Assembly (NCBI RefSeq): GCF_026151205.1
Contig: NC_087082.1
Span: forward strand, 8,874,901 to 8,938,900
DNA: 64,000 nucleotides
Origin: Bolinopsis microptera
Taxonomy: Eukaryota; Ctenophora; Tentaculata; Lobata; Bolinopsidae
Direction of reading: 5' to 3'
A model generated the notes under the pieces. That model saw only the letters and a program-made list of their open reading frames with translations. It ran no database searches and had not been told where the DNA came from. How positions within the stretch are numbered: the stretch's first letter is position 1; each line of letters starts with the position of its first letter. Shown piece by piece: positions 47,901 to 58,275 of the stretch. A program made the translations under genes and the position numbers.

Positions 47901-49290
47901 CTGAAAACTAACGAAAACCACTTCTCTGTGGATATCAAGTAAGTTGTCCCTTTTTTCAGTTTCTATTTATATCTGAAAGTGAAAGTTGTACGTATACATT
48001 AAGTTTCATCATAACTCATAGGTAAAAGTACAATAAATCAGCCCTAACAGTTGATATATAACTTCAAAACTACCCGTAACTATAAGAACGTTCGCTAACC
48101 CCGACCCTCTTCACCAGGCCCGGAAGTGATGCAATACTGTCCCAACAATGTCAATACAAGACCAGTCCCTGTGGTTCTAACAACGCCTTCCTCCTCACAA
48201 ACAACAACCTCAACAGTACTTTAGCTCTGGTGAAATCTGCCAACAGTCATACTGCTGATAAACAGGTTAGTTGAGATGTGTTCATCTTACATCGCCACTA
48301 TCATCTTCAGTAGTCCTCTTAGCAGCCTTTCTATCGTTATTATATTTCCAATCACAGAGGAGGCACAAAGACTCACTTGAATTGATCTTACAATATTCTG
48401 CAGTCATAGTCACTGCTGGTCATTAACAGTCACTGTATCTGAAAACCTGAATAATATAACAGATTTCGTATATCATCTCGTCTATAAGTCCTCGTTTCCT
48501 AATTGATAACTTAAGTAAGAATATTATTATTATTAATAATTGTACGCTAACCTCACATTCACCTCGCAGAAGAAAGGATCGGAGCAGCAGTATAGCTATC
48601 TCCTAGTATCAGGAATCAGCAAGATAACAGCCAAAGTGCGACTCCTTCCGTCGCGAGTAGCATGTACAGACTGCTGTCACGTGTCGCAGGGCACCTTCCT
48701 CGATGTTCATTACACATTCAACTTCGAGTGCCCCACTTCTGCCGGACACAATAACAGTAAGTTTGACATATTTAATATTTATGCCAAGTTTCACATATTT
48801 ATGCCAAGTCTTACATATTTATGCCAAGTTTCACACATTTGATATTTATGCCAAGTTTCACATATTTATGCCAAGTTTCACATATTTATGCCAAGTTTCG
48901 CATATTTATGCCAAGTTTCACATATTTATGCCAAGTTTCACATATTTATGCCAAGTTTCACATATTTATGCCAAGTTTCACATATTTGTGCCGTGTTTTG
49001 GACTGCACCCAAATATTGGACGTCATTTTTTCACAGTTCAATTAGGATTTTTTGGTTTTTGACAGACGACCCTCAATTTTAGTCAGACTTGGGAAACATT
49101 TTCGTAGACTGGGAGGCCACGGTCGTGAGGTTTCGTTTTGAACGGATCTCTGTACATATGGTACGTGGGTTTGTGGAGAACCCCAACACGCACCAAAATA
49201 TAATCAGTCAGCTAACACTTCCGTCATGATACCAGATAATTCTAATCCTCACATCTTTCAGATGGATATAAGATTGGCTCTAACTCGTGA
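25788..49290 (+). CDS. MYRF: Myelin regulatory factor, membrane-tethered transcription factor, 19 coding exons
   Basis: Exons: 25788-25827, 37306-37348, 37667-37722, 39691-39839, 41648-41737, 41952-42195, 42516-42624, 42889-43033, 43167-43294, 43708-43815, 44074-44242, 44656-44904, 45041-45220, 45394-45505, 47326-47522, 47682-47938, 48118-48265, 48570-48756, 49262-49290. All are GT-AG with matching phases; about 879 aa. In order: a Pro/Ser-rich activation region ([15 protein letters not shown]), a KKRK nuclear signal with an IKSE SUMO site, the Ndt80-type DNA-binding domain ([34 protein letters not shown]), the S74-type chaperone domain with the SDQRVK dyad (Ser codon 44746, Lys codon 44761), a coiled coil, one membrane segment ([18 protein letters not shown]) and a Cys-rich luminal domain. 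The family trimerises in the ER, cuts itself and sends the N-fragment to the nucleus. Exon 1 and the last exon are the least certain; exon 1 is chosen for its ATG, GTAAGT donor and phase. Confidence 0.93.
28155..28226. repeat. Two-copy tandem repeat (GACTCTGCCAACCTCCCAAC)
   Basis: The unit plus ACCTTCA recurs at about 35-bp spacing. No coding frame is supported. Confidence 0.75.
29950..29983. repeat. (GT)n microsatellite
   Basis: About 16 GT units within proposed MYRF intron 1. Confidence 0.9.
33475..33707. mobile_element. Inverted-repeat element with GTCCGAC motifs
   Basis: The left arm (about 33478-33510) reads CGACTTCTGTCCGACAGC then GACTCCTGTCCGAC. The right arm (about 33670-33705) is its inverse with few mismatches. 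The centre is non-coding. It looks like a small MITE or foldback of about 230 bp; the target duplication is not resolved. Confidence 0.55.
35545..35905. promoter_or_regulatory. Dense CACGTG cluster, possible alternative promoter or enhancer
   Basis: CACGTG occurs at about 35549, 35618, 35647, 35668, 35813 and 35898, with an inverted CCAAT box at about 35763. The area is GC-richer than its surroundings. It is 1.4 kb upstream of MYRF coding exon 2, so it could serve a shorter MYRF transcript. Motif evidence only. Confidence 0.4.
39000..39200 (+). mobile_element. tRNA-derived SINE-like segment in MYRF intron 3
   Basis: GTTGCGGAGTTCC resembles a pol III A box. Thirty-odd bases later GGTTCAAAC matches the B box, set in a tRNA-like CCCAGGTTCAAACATCGGG arm. 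A non-tRNA body follows. The GC-rich segment from 38.5 kb leading into it may belong to the same insertion. Without a second copy in the window the call is tentative. Confidence 0.4.
39766..40010 (+). repeat. 120-bp tandem duplication spanning the end of MYRF exon 4
   Basis: The last about 74 bp of exon 4, its splice donor and the first intronic bases recur 120 bp downstream (39886 onward). Both copies start AAATACCGAGCACAACAG and end in the GTTGGTAAC donor followed by TTAGTAAC units. Copy 2 keeps an open frame through to its donor but has a TAA just before it and no good acceptor. It is an exon fossil or a cryptic exon. Confidence 0.8.
40075..40172. repeat. 44-bp tandem repeat in MYRF intron 4
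   Basis: GTATCTGTAACTAAGTTTAA with TATCTGTAACTAAGTAATAG recurs two to three times. Confidence 0.75.
46960..47312. repeat. 12-bp minisatellite (ACTCACCACTAT)n next to a MYRF splice acceptor
   Basis: About 29 copies with ACTCACCACTCT and ACTCACCACTTT variants fill the end of the intron before the membrane-segment exon. The array stops about 13 bp before the AG at 47324-47325. The repeat is C/T-rich and may act as an extended polypyrimidine tract. The long frames in it on both strands are not genes. Confidence 0.93.
48771..48987. repeat. 20-bp minisatellite (TATTTATGCCAAGTTTCACA)n next to a MYRF splice donor
   Basis: About ten copies begin within about 20 bp of the GTAAGT donor at 48757 and end before TTTGTGCCGTG. 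The overlapping plus-strand frames here are repeat-driven. Confidence 0.92.
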
Positions 49291-49759
49291 CGTGACTGTG
49301 AGCTCCCACACGGGACCACTCCACTGCTGGAAAAATGTTGTTTCATCTGAACCGGTGTCACGTGAGACGATGTCATATGAGCCGGATGTTGTTCATAACA
49401 GAGAACGGAAATATGCTGTTAATATAACTCTGTAAATAGATCCTATATCAAGATGAAATTTATATTGAGATATTCGAGAAAGAGAGTTCTAGACTAATAG
49501 GAAGTTGAGAAATTCAAGCTCCGCTTATATGAACCGAACATTTGTGACCATGACGTAACAGTTATGTGGATATGTCAATACGCTGACGAAGAAATGATAT
49601 ATTTTTGATGAAAGATATCGAATATGTGCATGGTTCAATTCTCTGAGATAACGATAATAGGTGGCGCTGTGTTATCTGCTCTTTCCAACCATCGCAGGTT
49701 CCCACTGCGGTCATTTTGAGAGTTTTTTATTTTGCACGGTAATGCGAAAACTTAATCAA

Positions 49760-49765
49760 AATAAA
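49760..49765 (+). terminator. Likely MYRF polyadenylation signal (AATAAA)
   Basis: AATAAA lies 470 bp after the proposed MYRF stop, or 325 bp after the stop of the alternative last exon. It is the first canonical signal downstream on the plus strand that I saw. Confidence 0.5.
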
Positions 49766-50458
49766 CAATTCCAAGCCGAGGATAACTTAAATTTGAAATG
49801 ATTATTATATTTGGTTTCGATTCGAAATTGGAGGCTGATATTTTGCATCGAATCTTGAGTTTGATTTAATCGTTGATGTTTATTTCTGTGGTTAATTTTA
49901 ACTTTTTTACAGTTCTTACAACGTGATAAAAAGCATGTGAAACTTTTATCTCTTTCGATTTTATTTTTTACCATTATTAACCCTTGTTGTTATTCCTAGT
50001 AATTTCTAATTTCTAAATATAAGAAATACAATACAACGCGTGGTGAGGCTAGATAACTCTTATCTCTATAAATTGTTCAAAAACGCTCGGATAGTGATTC
50101 TGATAATTCATAATAACAAACTGTTGAAAGTTGAAATCTATATGATATCAAGAAACTGAAATACAGTTGAGACTACAACCCCAAACTGTACGATTTTACA
50201 CGTCATGTTGTAACGAATTCTCCCCCCAAGTTCGTATTTCATCTTATCGAAGAATGTGCCACTGATCAAAAATTACACGCGACGAAGTATTCACTTTTCA
50301 AGGACTTTTCTGTTGAAACTTCATTGACCATTGACTAGAATCCTATTATGGCAAGAATAATCCTGTTTTACTCTAGCAAAAATCTTGCATTTATTGATCC
50401 ATTTAAATTTTAAGCTCCTCTGTTATGTATTAGAATGTATTAAGTTTGCTAATTTAAG
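49766..50458. other. Spacer between MYRF and the nested mobile elements
   Basis: AT-rich, no recognisable coding content. It ends with the first copy of the target duplication CTATTGTA. Confidence 0.5.
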
Positions 50459-52617
50459 CTATTGTAGGGGGGGGTCCACGTTAAAAAAGTTAAATTCTAA
50501 GATCGAGATTTTGGAATTTAACATTAATTACTTTAACTTTTTTAACTTTTTTAACAAAAATTAAAAATCAGATTTTGGCTGACTAATCGGTTCAAATTTT
50601 AACATAATTACCCAAATTAAACTCAATTATGAGTGTTGACCTTTAGTACTAGTAGTACCTCGCTCTTGCAATTGTTTTCTGTAGTTGTAACTGATTTGAT
50701 AACTCTACAAAAAAAAACATTGTATCTATATATACACATAATTGTATAATTTACTAATATAATCATTCATATAATACGAAAAAAGAATATGGCTTGGCGG
50801 TGTAAGTGCGGAAGGGTTATGGAAAGTCTCACATACGACAGATGTTTACGTTGCAATTTAGCGAAGGCATCAGGAGAGTCGCTCATTCGCTTGAAGGGTT
50901 TCCTGTAGCTGTAATCCCTGTACCCGAACCATCTACTGAGGACACATCATCAGGTATTGATACTCCGGAGCTTCCTCCAGCTGTAATCCCTGTACCCGAA
51001 CCATCTACTGAGGACGTATCAGTTGTTGTCAACACTTCAAAAAGGGCTGCTGATTCATCAAAACCTAGAACTCAATATGATTCTGAAGACGAATCATCTG
51101 CTGATGTTATCACTACTGCGATAATAACAAGCAACTCATTCAAGAGGAGAGCTGTCCCTACTTTTAGGATTCCAAAGATTAAGAAACCGACGGTGCAAAG
51201 CAAATTGACGATTATGGATAAATCTTCATCGACGGGTCTGAAGAAGAAGGAGCATTTGCGGGCTAACACTGATAATTTAACCACGAGAACTCCCACAGTA
51301 GACAATTCTAAATTCACAATTGGACGACCAATTGATGTTGATAAGATAAACAGCAGCAAGAAAGTGTTAAATTCAAAGAAGGAAACAGCACTTAACAAGT
51401 TGTCTACACGACTCATTGAAGGTGGAACTGCAATCAAGAATGAGAATCAGCAGGGAAATCGGGACAAATTGAACTCTAGAAATACTCCTCCAACACGTTC
51501 TCTGAGTACAATTAGACTGCCAGTACACGATGGAAAAGGTGATAAGCCTGTGATTGCGAAGAAAGAGACTGTTTTAAACAAACTTTCTACAAGATTCGCC
51601 ACAGAAGATGGCACTACCACGCCGAAAAACAAACTTTGTAAGGAGAAATCCGGAAGAAAGGCGCTCGATGCCGAAACGATTAAAGATAGATGCACGGTCA
51701 GGACGAATTTTGAAATTGAATTGTGGAAGTGTAACGACATGGTACCTGGCCAGATTATCAAGGCCAAAGCAATTCAACGGGTTTTATTCAGACTTGGGTG
51801 TTCTTTAGAGGAAGCTTGCCTACAGAATATATACAATATTTTCGGAGGAAAAAAATCCAGGTGTCCTAACGTTATCAATTGTGCGATCCATGGAGCGGGT
51901 ATTAAGACTAAAATCTAAGAAAACACGTCGTCGGATGATGAGTATTTTACCTACCCCGGAATGTCAGAATGGAACAAAGAGTACAGATGATGTGGCATGC
52001 AGAATACTGTGCATCAGCCATGCCCAATAGCTAGAGTGAAACCAATCTTGTCATCGGAAACTATTCAATCTATTCCAAAAATACAAGGAAAGCTGTCTAC
52101 TAATTATGTCCATGCAAATGTGACAGGGAAGCATTCTTTTGCCTTTATTTCCCACATTGCGGTAATGCTAGAGTTAACTAGATCACTAGGTCCAAGCAAT
52201 TTGAAAAGTTGTGACGATGAGGAACTTGTGCATAGATCGTTGAATGAAATAAAAAATAATCAGGATTCAAAGAAATATCTAAATGTAATTGATAGCGCGG
52301 AAGATATTGAAAATGAAGTCCCTGAAGTCTTAAAGCAGGTAAAGAACCTATTGGGGTGTGTGAAAGTGAAGCAACCAGATCGAAGTTCTGTTTCAAAACA
52401 TAGATGCTCTCATAATCTAAAGAGCCATTTAGCCAGTTATATAATATAATAACATCTATAAACAAAAGAGCACCTAAAGAGGCTCAGCAAAGTGCTGGCC
52501 TATTTACGCTTACGAAGACTCATTCGTTCAATATGTCTCAAAGTAAATAAACTCCTCCATCCTCCATCCTACTCTATCTCTTGCTAAGTTCACTAAGTTG
52601 GTAAAATCATCTTCATT

Positions 52618-53867
52618 TTAAAAATAAATTTGTCTCTTAAATAGGTCCTTTTTCACAATAATATCATACAAATTAGTCCTGTGTCTACCCACTCGTCCCT
52701 TTAGTGTTTGACATCCTAGTGTAGCAAATAACAGAGACTGGTAGGCAGGTGTGTCGTTGTCACTGCGTAGAACATGACCTAGCATTGTCCACCGTGCCTT
52801 TTCCACTCTCTCGGAAAGGGGCCTGGTCTGGGTACGAGCGTAGAGGGCCTTGTTAGATATTGAGCTAGGCCAATATATGTGTAGGATGCGCTTGAGGTGC
52901 TTCCTCTGAAGAACATCTACAGACTCTAGAACATGCTGAGGTACGGCCCAGCAGCAGCAGTTGTACAGGAGCACTGATACTACTAGTGAGTCGTAGAGTT
53001 TGATCTTTCTCTTCTCAGTTATCTGACTCCTCTCTGATCCCTGGCACCACAGCTTGTCAAATGACCAGAAGGCAGAGTTAGCTTTATTTATTCTATTAGT
53101 AACATCCTGCTCTGATCCAAGCTTAGTACCAAGAAGCGTCTCGTTTCTCCACTCCTCTTTTCCTCTTAGTTCATTATCCCACTCGTCACAGGCACCAACT
53201 TCTTCTAAATACACTCTGGTAAACTTTTTCTTTGTGTCATTGACAAAGAGACTCCATTCACTGAGAATATTCTTGGAGATCTGAAAGATATCCTGTAACT
53301 CCTCCATATCTTCACCAATCTCCTCTAAATCGTCTGAATAGCCGGACTCAAGAGGCATGTGGTTATCGGCTATCGGAGGGTTGGGTCTTGAGGGGAGGAC
53401 TGCTCTTATGTGCACTACAGCTCCAGCTAGATTGAGGGTAAACAATTTACCAGCTGTGCTGTCTCCTTGGGAGGCTCCTATGTTGAAAGAGAACATCTCT
53501 GAGTCAGTAGAACACACTCTGACTACTAGAGTGGTGTTAGCCATGAGGTATTGTACAAGCCTCAGGTCGTCTCTGGAGCATCCTGCAGCTTCTAGTAGTC
53601 TGATTGTTGTACCTCTGCGGATGGTATTGAAGGCAGCTGACATGTCGATACTCACTTTGTTCCATTCAAACTCCTTCTTCATTACTACAGATATGAGCAT
53701 GCTCTGTGCCCAAACTAGGTCGGCACAGCTCCTGCCAGCTTTGTAGGCAGCTTGGAACGGTCCGGTGAAGTTGTCCACAGCTCTCTCTATTCTGTTTAGC
53801 ACTATCAGTGACAGGATCTTTCTAGAAACATTCAGCAGGGTCAATTGCAATGGTCGTATCGACTTAA

Positions 53868-53900
<33 letters not shown>

Positions 53901-54853
53901 GATTTTTCGAGGTCCAAGATTTTCAAAATCGAATAAAAAAATTTTAAAGGCCTATCTCAAAATTCCATCCGGCTTATCTCTTCTAAATGGTCCCTAGAAC
54001 ATATCCTGAAAGTTTCAGAGTGATTGCTCAAAAAATGTAGGAGAAGATAGATTTTTAGAGTCGATTTTCAGGACGCGCGATCAAAAATCCCTTGCGCAAT
54101 ACAATTACACACAAGCGCTGACCTTTGACCGGCAATAATTTCGGCTAGGAACAATATTTTTCTATGGGATTAAAAGCATCTGATAGACATCACTCCCCTC
54201 TATTAGAAACAACTAAAAAATCGATTTTGAGAAAATTTCCATGAGGACCCCCCCCCTGCCCCCTTAACTGGGCCACGAGTTTTACCAGGCTTAGCCAGTG
54301 GTGTGAGGATGCCTGCTCCTATTGCTTCAATGTGAATGTTTTTCTCGAAAGACTCGTTGAACACATTAGCCAGCTCTTCATGAAGGAGGGGGTTGTTCAG
54401 GGCTTTCATGACCTCGCCAGGAACTTTATCAATACCCACTGCTTTACCAGACTTGAGTTTACTGATGGCTCTCTCTATCTCTGCAACGGTGATGGGACTG
54501 TTAAGGCTAGATGGGGGGTCAAGGAAGGCAGGAAGGGTAGGCTCATCAGCGTCGTTGAACTCAGCTTCAAAGTACTCCTTAATAATCCTCGCTTTCTCCT
54601 CATTAGTACCTGCGATATTCCCAGCAGGGTTGTGGACGGTTAGAGCTGGTCTAACATATCCTTTGGCGAGTATCTTAGAGGCTCCAAAGTATCTCCGGGC
54701 GTCGTCTGTGTTGTTTACCTCTTCGACGAGTGTGTCAGCACTGCGGTTGTTGATATCTCTGAGTCTCTTTGTAATCTTACGTCTCAGCTGGTTGATGTTG
54801 GTCTTGACATGCTTCCTGTTGGTCGGGAATTTGTTCTGCATATTCGCAATCAT
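52618..54853 (-). pseudogene. LINE reverse transcriptase, split by a MITE
   Basis: The N-terminal part (54853 to 54268) has the finger region KSGKAVGIDKVPGEVMKAL and LTPLAKPGKTRGPV. The C-terminal part (53863 to 52618) has SIRPLQL, the palm motif SIDMSAAFNT, GASQGDSTAGKLF, the catalytic box YSDD (the usual form is YADD or FADD), and a C-terminal domain with RWTMLGHVLR. Removing the MITE and one TTAA joins the two parts in frame. Apart from that insertion and the missing 5' end the frame is open, so the truncated copy landed recently. YSDD keeps both catalytic aspartates. Confidence 0.88.
53868..54263. mobile_element. TTAA-target MITE inside the LINE reverse transcriptase
   Basis: The 396-bp insertion is bounded by TTAA at 53864-53867 and 54264-54267. 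Its ends are a G-run of about 32 on the left and a C-rich end (CCCCCCCCCTGCCCCC) on the right, followed inward by GAGGTCC and its inverse GGACC. TTAA duplication is the signature of piggyBac and Kolobok elements. It has no coding capacity. Flank joining at TTAA restores the LINE reading frame exactly. Confidence 0.85.
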
Positions 54854-55262
54854 CAGCTGCTTGCGTTCAAGTGACAGTTCAGCGATCTCAGGATCAGTAC
54901 TGAAGGATTTGTGCTTTTTTTAGCCAGTTGTTTGGCCATAAGAGGTAGCCTCCCTAGTCTTGGGACATCAGGAATGTCCGAGGAAGAGATTATTGAGGAA
55001 CATCTATTTTCATTACTGAATAATGATGTATGTCGTGATATAATGAAGATTCCTCAACCGTATGATGTTAGGCGTATTACAAGTGAAGTTCTAAAATATA
55101 TGAACGACGATAAGGACTCGGCTGCACTATAGTGAAAATTATTTTAACGATAGACTTTTATATTCAGGTTAAATGATATAAGTAACTTCAAATTAGAACC
55201 TCAAGTTCTTTTATTTACGTTATTACAGTAACATCTGTAAAATTTTTACTTCATTGACACTG

Positions 55263-55503
55263 ATTTTTAATTATGTAATATAATATATTGACAAATTGTT
55301 TGAGCGATAACTTTTACATTGAAACATCATTAGACGTGACTCTTTTTAACTTTGTAATATAATATCGTGACAAATTGACTCATTGTTTGAGCGATAACTT
55401 TTATGAAATATCATTAGACACTATTTTAAATTTTGTAATATAATATCGTGACACAGTGACTCTTTGTTTAAGCGATAACTTTTATGAAACATCATTAGAA
55501 TTT
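55263..55503. repeat. Three tandem copies of a roughly 90-bp unit inside the TIR transposon
   Basis: Each copy has TGTAATATAATAT, then GTGACA or TTGACA, then GAGCGATAACTTTTA and ATCATTAGA. The unit lies between the end of the broken ORF and the right TIR and could be a subterminal transposase-binding array. Confidence 0.75.
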
Positions 55504-55955
55504 TATTCAGTTATTAATTCATTACGATTAGTATCACTAGATTTATTGATATAGATTATCATAGCCCTATTTTCAGTGTTGACACTGTGAATGGAATCTG
55601 TTGTTTTTTAAAAATTATTTATGAATCAGCTGTTTATATTTCTATGAATTATAATTTATTATTGTAATGATCAAATGTATCAATTATTTATCGGTTGTAC
55701 CTATGTTATATGACTGTTTTAATCTTGTCATGGGCATTCCTATATTCCTACATGTAATGACTAATGAACAAAAATACCAACGCATGACCTAAAAGTAAAC
55801 TAGTCTAGAATATTCACTCCATTGCAATTTCAACCCAAATTTGAATTTATGTTAAAAAAGTTAAACTTTCTAAGCCTGAATTTTGAAATTTAACATTAAT
55901 TAGTTTAACTTTTTTAACTTTTTTTAACGGGGCCCCCCCCCCCCCCCCTATTGTA

Positions 55956-56890
55956 TGTGAAGCCCGCTGACCCAATTGCTATATATACATGATACACGGT
56001 ACAGTTTACAGTTACAGTTACACTGTAAACCTATATCTAGCTCTTATAGTTATATAACTCTGGTACTTCAAGCTGCGCGTATTTTATGTCTAACGTTGTT
56101 CTGTGTTCTGCCTGCTGACCAATCCATCAAATAGTACATAGTATAGTAACAGGTTCCTGCATGGTTAGTTGCGTAGCAGATTTTAAATTTAATGTGCCTC
56201 GCTAGACCACATGGTGTCTAGAATAGTGATATGACCCATGCTGGAATAAGAGCGACAGGATGTCTTGATATTATTGTGAGTAGTGCGCGACCTGTCACAG
56301 AAGAAGGAAGATATTCTCACTATGATTACTAATAGTTATACTATACAGTTTTGGTTGAAGGAGCAGTAATTCCAGTAACTGTGTGAGTACCTCACATTGT
56401 AATCCTCCTTTGGCTCTGCTCGATGCCGTGTCTCAGTCTATATCTATATCACACCTCAGTGAGCCTGCAGGATGGCGCGAGCAGCATTCGCATCGAGATA
56501 ATCATCAAATAAAGTGCCGTGCTATTATCTATTTTACTTTCGGAGATATACCCTAGCCGGTAAGTTTTCCTGGGCTGAGCGTTATGGTATATGAACACAG
56601 CCACTGTGAGTGTGTATGAACACCCTCGATAGTAGCAATAGCCACAATCCACATCTTTTTCAAGTCCGCTGAAGCTTAGTTTTTAGTTTTAATATTTTAT
56701 ATGACGTGCGATCTTATACACCCTTGTAGTTGTTTAGTTTTACTAATGCTATTAAAGACTGATATAGTCATTATGCATTACTTTTGATACTTTGGAGAGA
56801 TTTGTAGTTTCCTCTACCGGGTCATCGAATAGTTCGACCACCCTTGCAGCATGTCGCTGCTGCCTTATTCATACTCAAGCCCAGCAAAGA
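55956..56890. other. Spacer, no gene seen
   Basis: AT-rich sequence with short palindromes. No supported frame. Confidence 0.5.
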
Positions 56891-57700
56891 ATTTCCATTA
56901 GTTCAGTTGTCTGTTGTAATTGCTCACAGGTGGGTTATCTGGAAACTGTTTAAGAAATGCTGATAGCTTCGCTTTGAACAGCAGTGGGTATTCAATGAGG
57001 TGAAGATCTGATAGAATGATGTTCCATAAACGTGGCCCCATTACTGCAAATGAACCATCATACAATGACTGTTGCCGTTGAGTAATGCTCTTGCTGAGAC
57101 TTGGAATGGTGACATTGATTCTGTGTCTTGATGGAGTAGAAAAATGGATCCCCAGGTCATTTGGGCAGTGTTGGTGCAAGATTTTCCACATGTGGATGAT
57201 AATATAACGCTCTCTCTTCCTTTGCATCGACATTAAAGTTAGTGCTTTGAGCCGCTGCCAATAGTCAAAATATTGAACACCCCAAATCCTTGAGGTGAAA
57301 GAAAGTACGCTGTACTCCTTCAATCTGTTGGATGTCTGAGATTTTACTGGTATTCCACAGAGGGCAGCAGTACTCTAAATGACTACGGACAAGTACGCAA
57401 GTGACTTGTATAGTGTCAACATTGTGACTCTATTTCTGCATTTGAATGCACTGAGCACCCAGGCTGCAACTTTTCTAGCTCGGGATGCCATAGAACTGAC
57501 ATGATGTGACTGCATGACATATCTGAAGACACTATAACTCCAAGATCCTTAACTCGGTCTGTAGGATAGAGTATATTACCAGTGACCTGCACCTGAAACC
57601 TTGTATTTTTGTGCTTGACATACAAAAGGCAGCTCAAACAGACTCTCATTAGGATTCCCCTGGTGAAATAGAAACTTATCCTCGTGTAAAACTGTGTTAA
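56891..57700 (-). pseudogene. Relic of a LINE ORF2 C-terminus
   Basis: The minus strand encodes pieces typical of the end of a non-LTR reverse transcriptase protein: VKDLGVIVSSDMS near 57560, EYCCPLWNTSKISDIQQIEG near 57350, then FDYWQRLKALTLMSMQRKRE near 57260, and a tail with FAVMGPRLWN and FPDNPPV. The pieces lie in different frames (for example a break near 57300), so it is dead. CR1/jockey-like by pattern only. Confidence 0.75.
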
Positions 57701-58275
57701 GGAATTATTTTTACCGGTTTATATTGAGAAATTTAGAATTTTTCTAAGCAACTGATCTTAGTCATCAAACTTAAAGGGTTGCGTGTGGGTAGTTACTTCT
57801 GGGCTACCCCGTATATTGTCGTAACATCTTGCTATATATAAAGCGATTCGATATTCTGTTGTCATTTTACTGACGACAATAACGACATCAACTATAACAC
57901 GATTTTCCGCGAAAACCGTCAATGATATTCTATTGAAAATTTGGTGGCTGGGTTGAATAATTTTATGGCCTTTTGACCAGTTTGAAGCAATAATACATCG
58001 GTAGAGTAATAAGTATAACTAATAAATAACTCAATTCCCGAAAATTAGACCCCCAAGTGGTGTCAAAATCGTAAAATAAATAGACATTGTAGTCTCTTGC
58101 ACCACTTCATGCAGAATTGATATCGTTTCTTTTTGTTTGGGAAAAGGAGACACTGGCGACTGTCCACTTTACATAATTTTTGGTTTTGGTATAATTAATT
58201 GAAAGTATGTTTTTATCAAAATTAGAATCTATACAGCATTCTCAGCAAACATAATTTAAATAATAGGAGGATTTA
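57701..58275. other. Spacer, no gene seen
   Basis: AT-rich, nothing coding recognised on either strand. Confidence 0.5.

Larger units (their letters stand above)
52439..54918 (-). mobile_element. 5'-truncated non-LTR retrotransposon with 11-bp target duplication
   Basis: Perfect copies of TTTAGCCAGTT flank it (52428-52438 and 54919-54929). The minus-strand content is a reverse transcriptase without its endonuclease, so it is 5' truncated, as is usual for LINE insertions. The 3' tail holds GGATGGAGGATGGAGG and ends in AT-rich TTATTATATTATAT. It sits inside the ORF of the TIR transposon and is itself split by a MITE. Confidence 0.88.
50789..55132 (+). pseudogene. Broken ORF of the TIR transposon, function unknown
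   Basis: A Met at 50789 opens a zinc-ribbon-like start (CKCG, then CLRCN) that hits a stop after about 39 codons. An overlapping frame, open from 50806, then carries a twofold repeat (AVIPVPEPSTED), a basic Ser/Lys/Thr-rich middle and a C-terminal block (ELWKCNDMVPGQ, FRLGCSLEEACLQNIYNIFG). That frame has two in-frame stops, TAA at 51916 and TGA at 51989, then runs on to 52438. There a LINE interrupts it. After the LINE the frame resumes at 54930 and ends at 55132 with an acidic tail (MSEEEIIEEHLFSLLNN). The lesions are one probable frameshift near 50.86 kb, two stops and one insertion. No match to a known transposase is recognised. Confidence 0.6.
50467..55947. mobile_element. TIR transposon with 8-bp target duplication, outer shell of a three-level nest
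   Basis: Both ends start with a G-run (8 G on the left; a C-run of about 15 on the right when read on plus) followed by GTTAAAAAAGTTAAA. CTATTGTA flanks both sides (50459-50466 and 55948-55955). Each end is also a foldback: TTAAAAAAGTTAAA is answered inside by TTTAACTTTTTTAA, and the two 68-bp ends align directly as well. With the inserted LINE removed the element is about 3 kb. An 8-bp duplication fits hAT or Zisupton-like groups. I saw no classical transposase domain, so the superfamily is open. Confidence 0.8.

Noticed and set aside
51072-51777. Minus-strand hydrophobic frames of 67-121 codons
   Set aside because: Antisense shadows of the Lys/Ser/Thr-rich transposon ORF; runs of Phe/Leu/Val come from reverse complement of Lys/Asn/Asp codons.
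51916-51991. Programmed stop readthrough in the TIR transposon ORF (TAA and TGA)
   Set aside because: Considered because the frame continues after both stops, but the separate frameshift at the start makes simple decay the better explanation.
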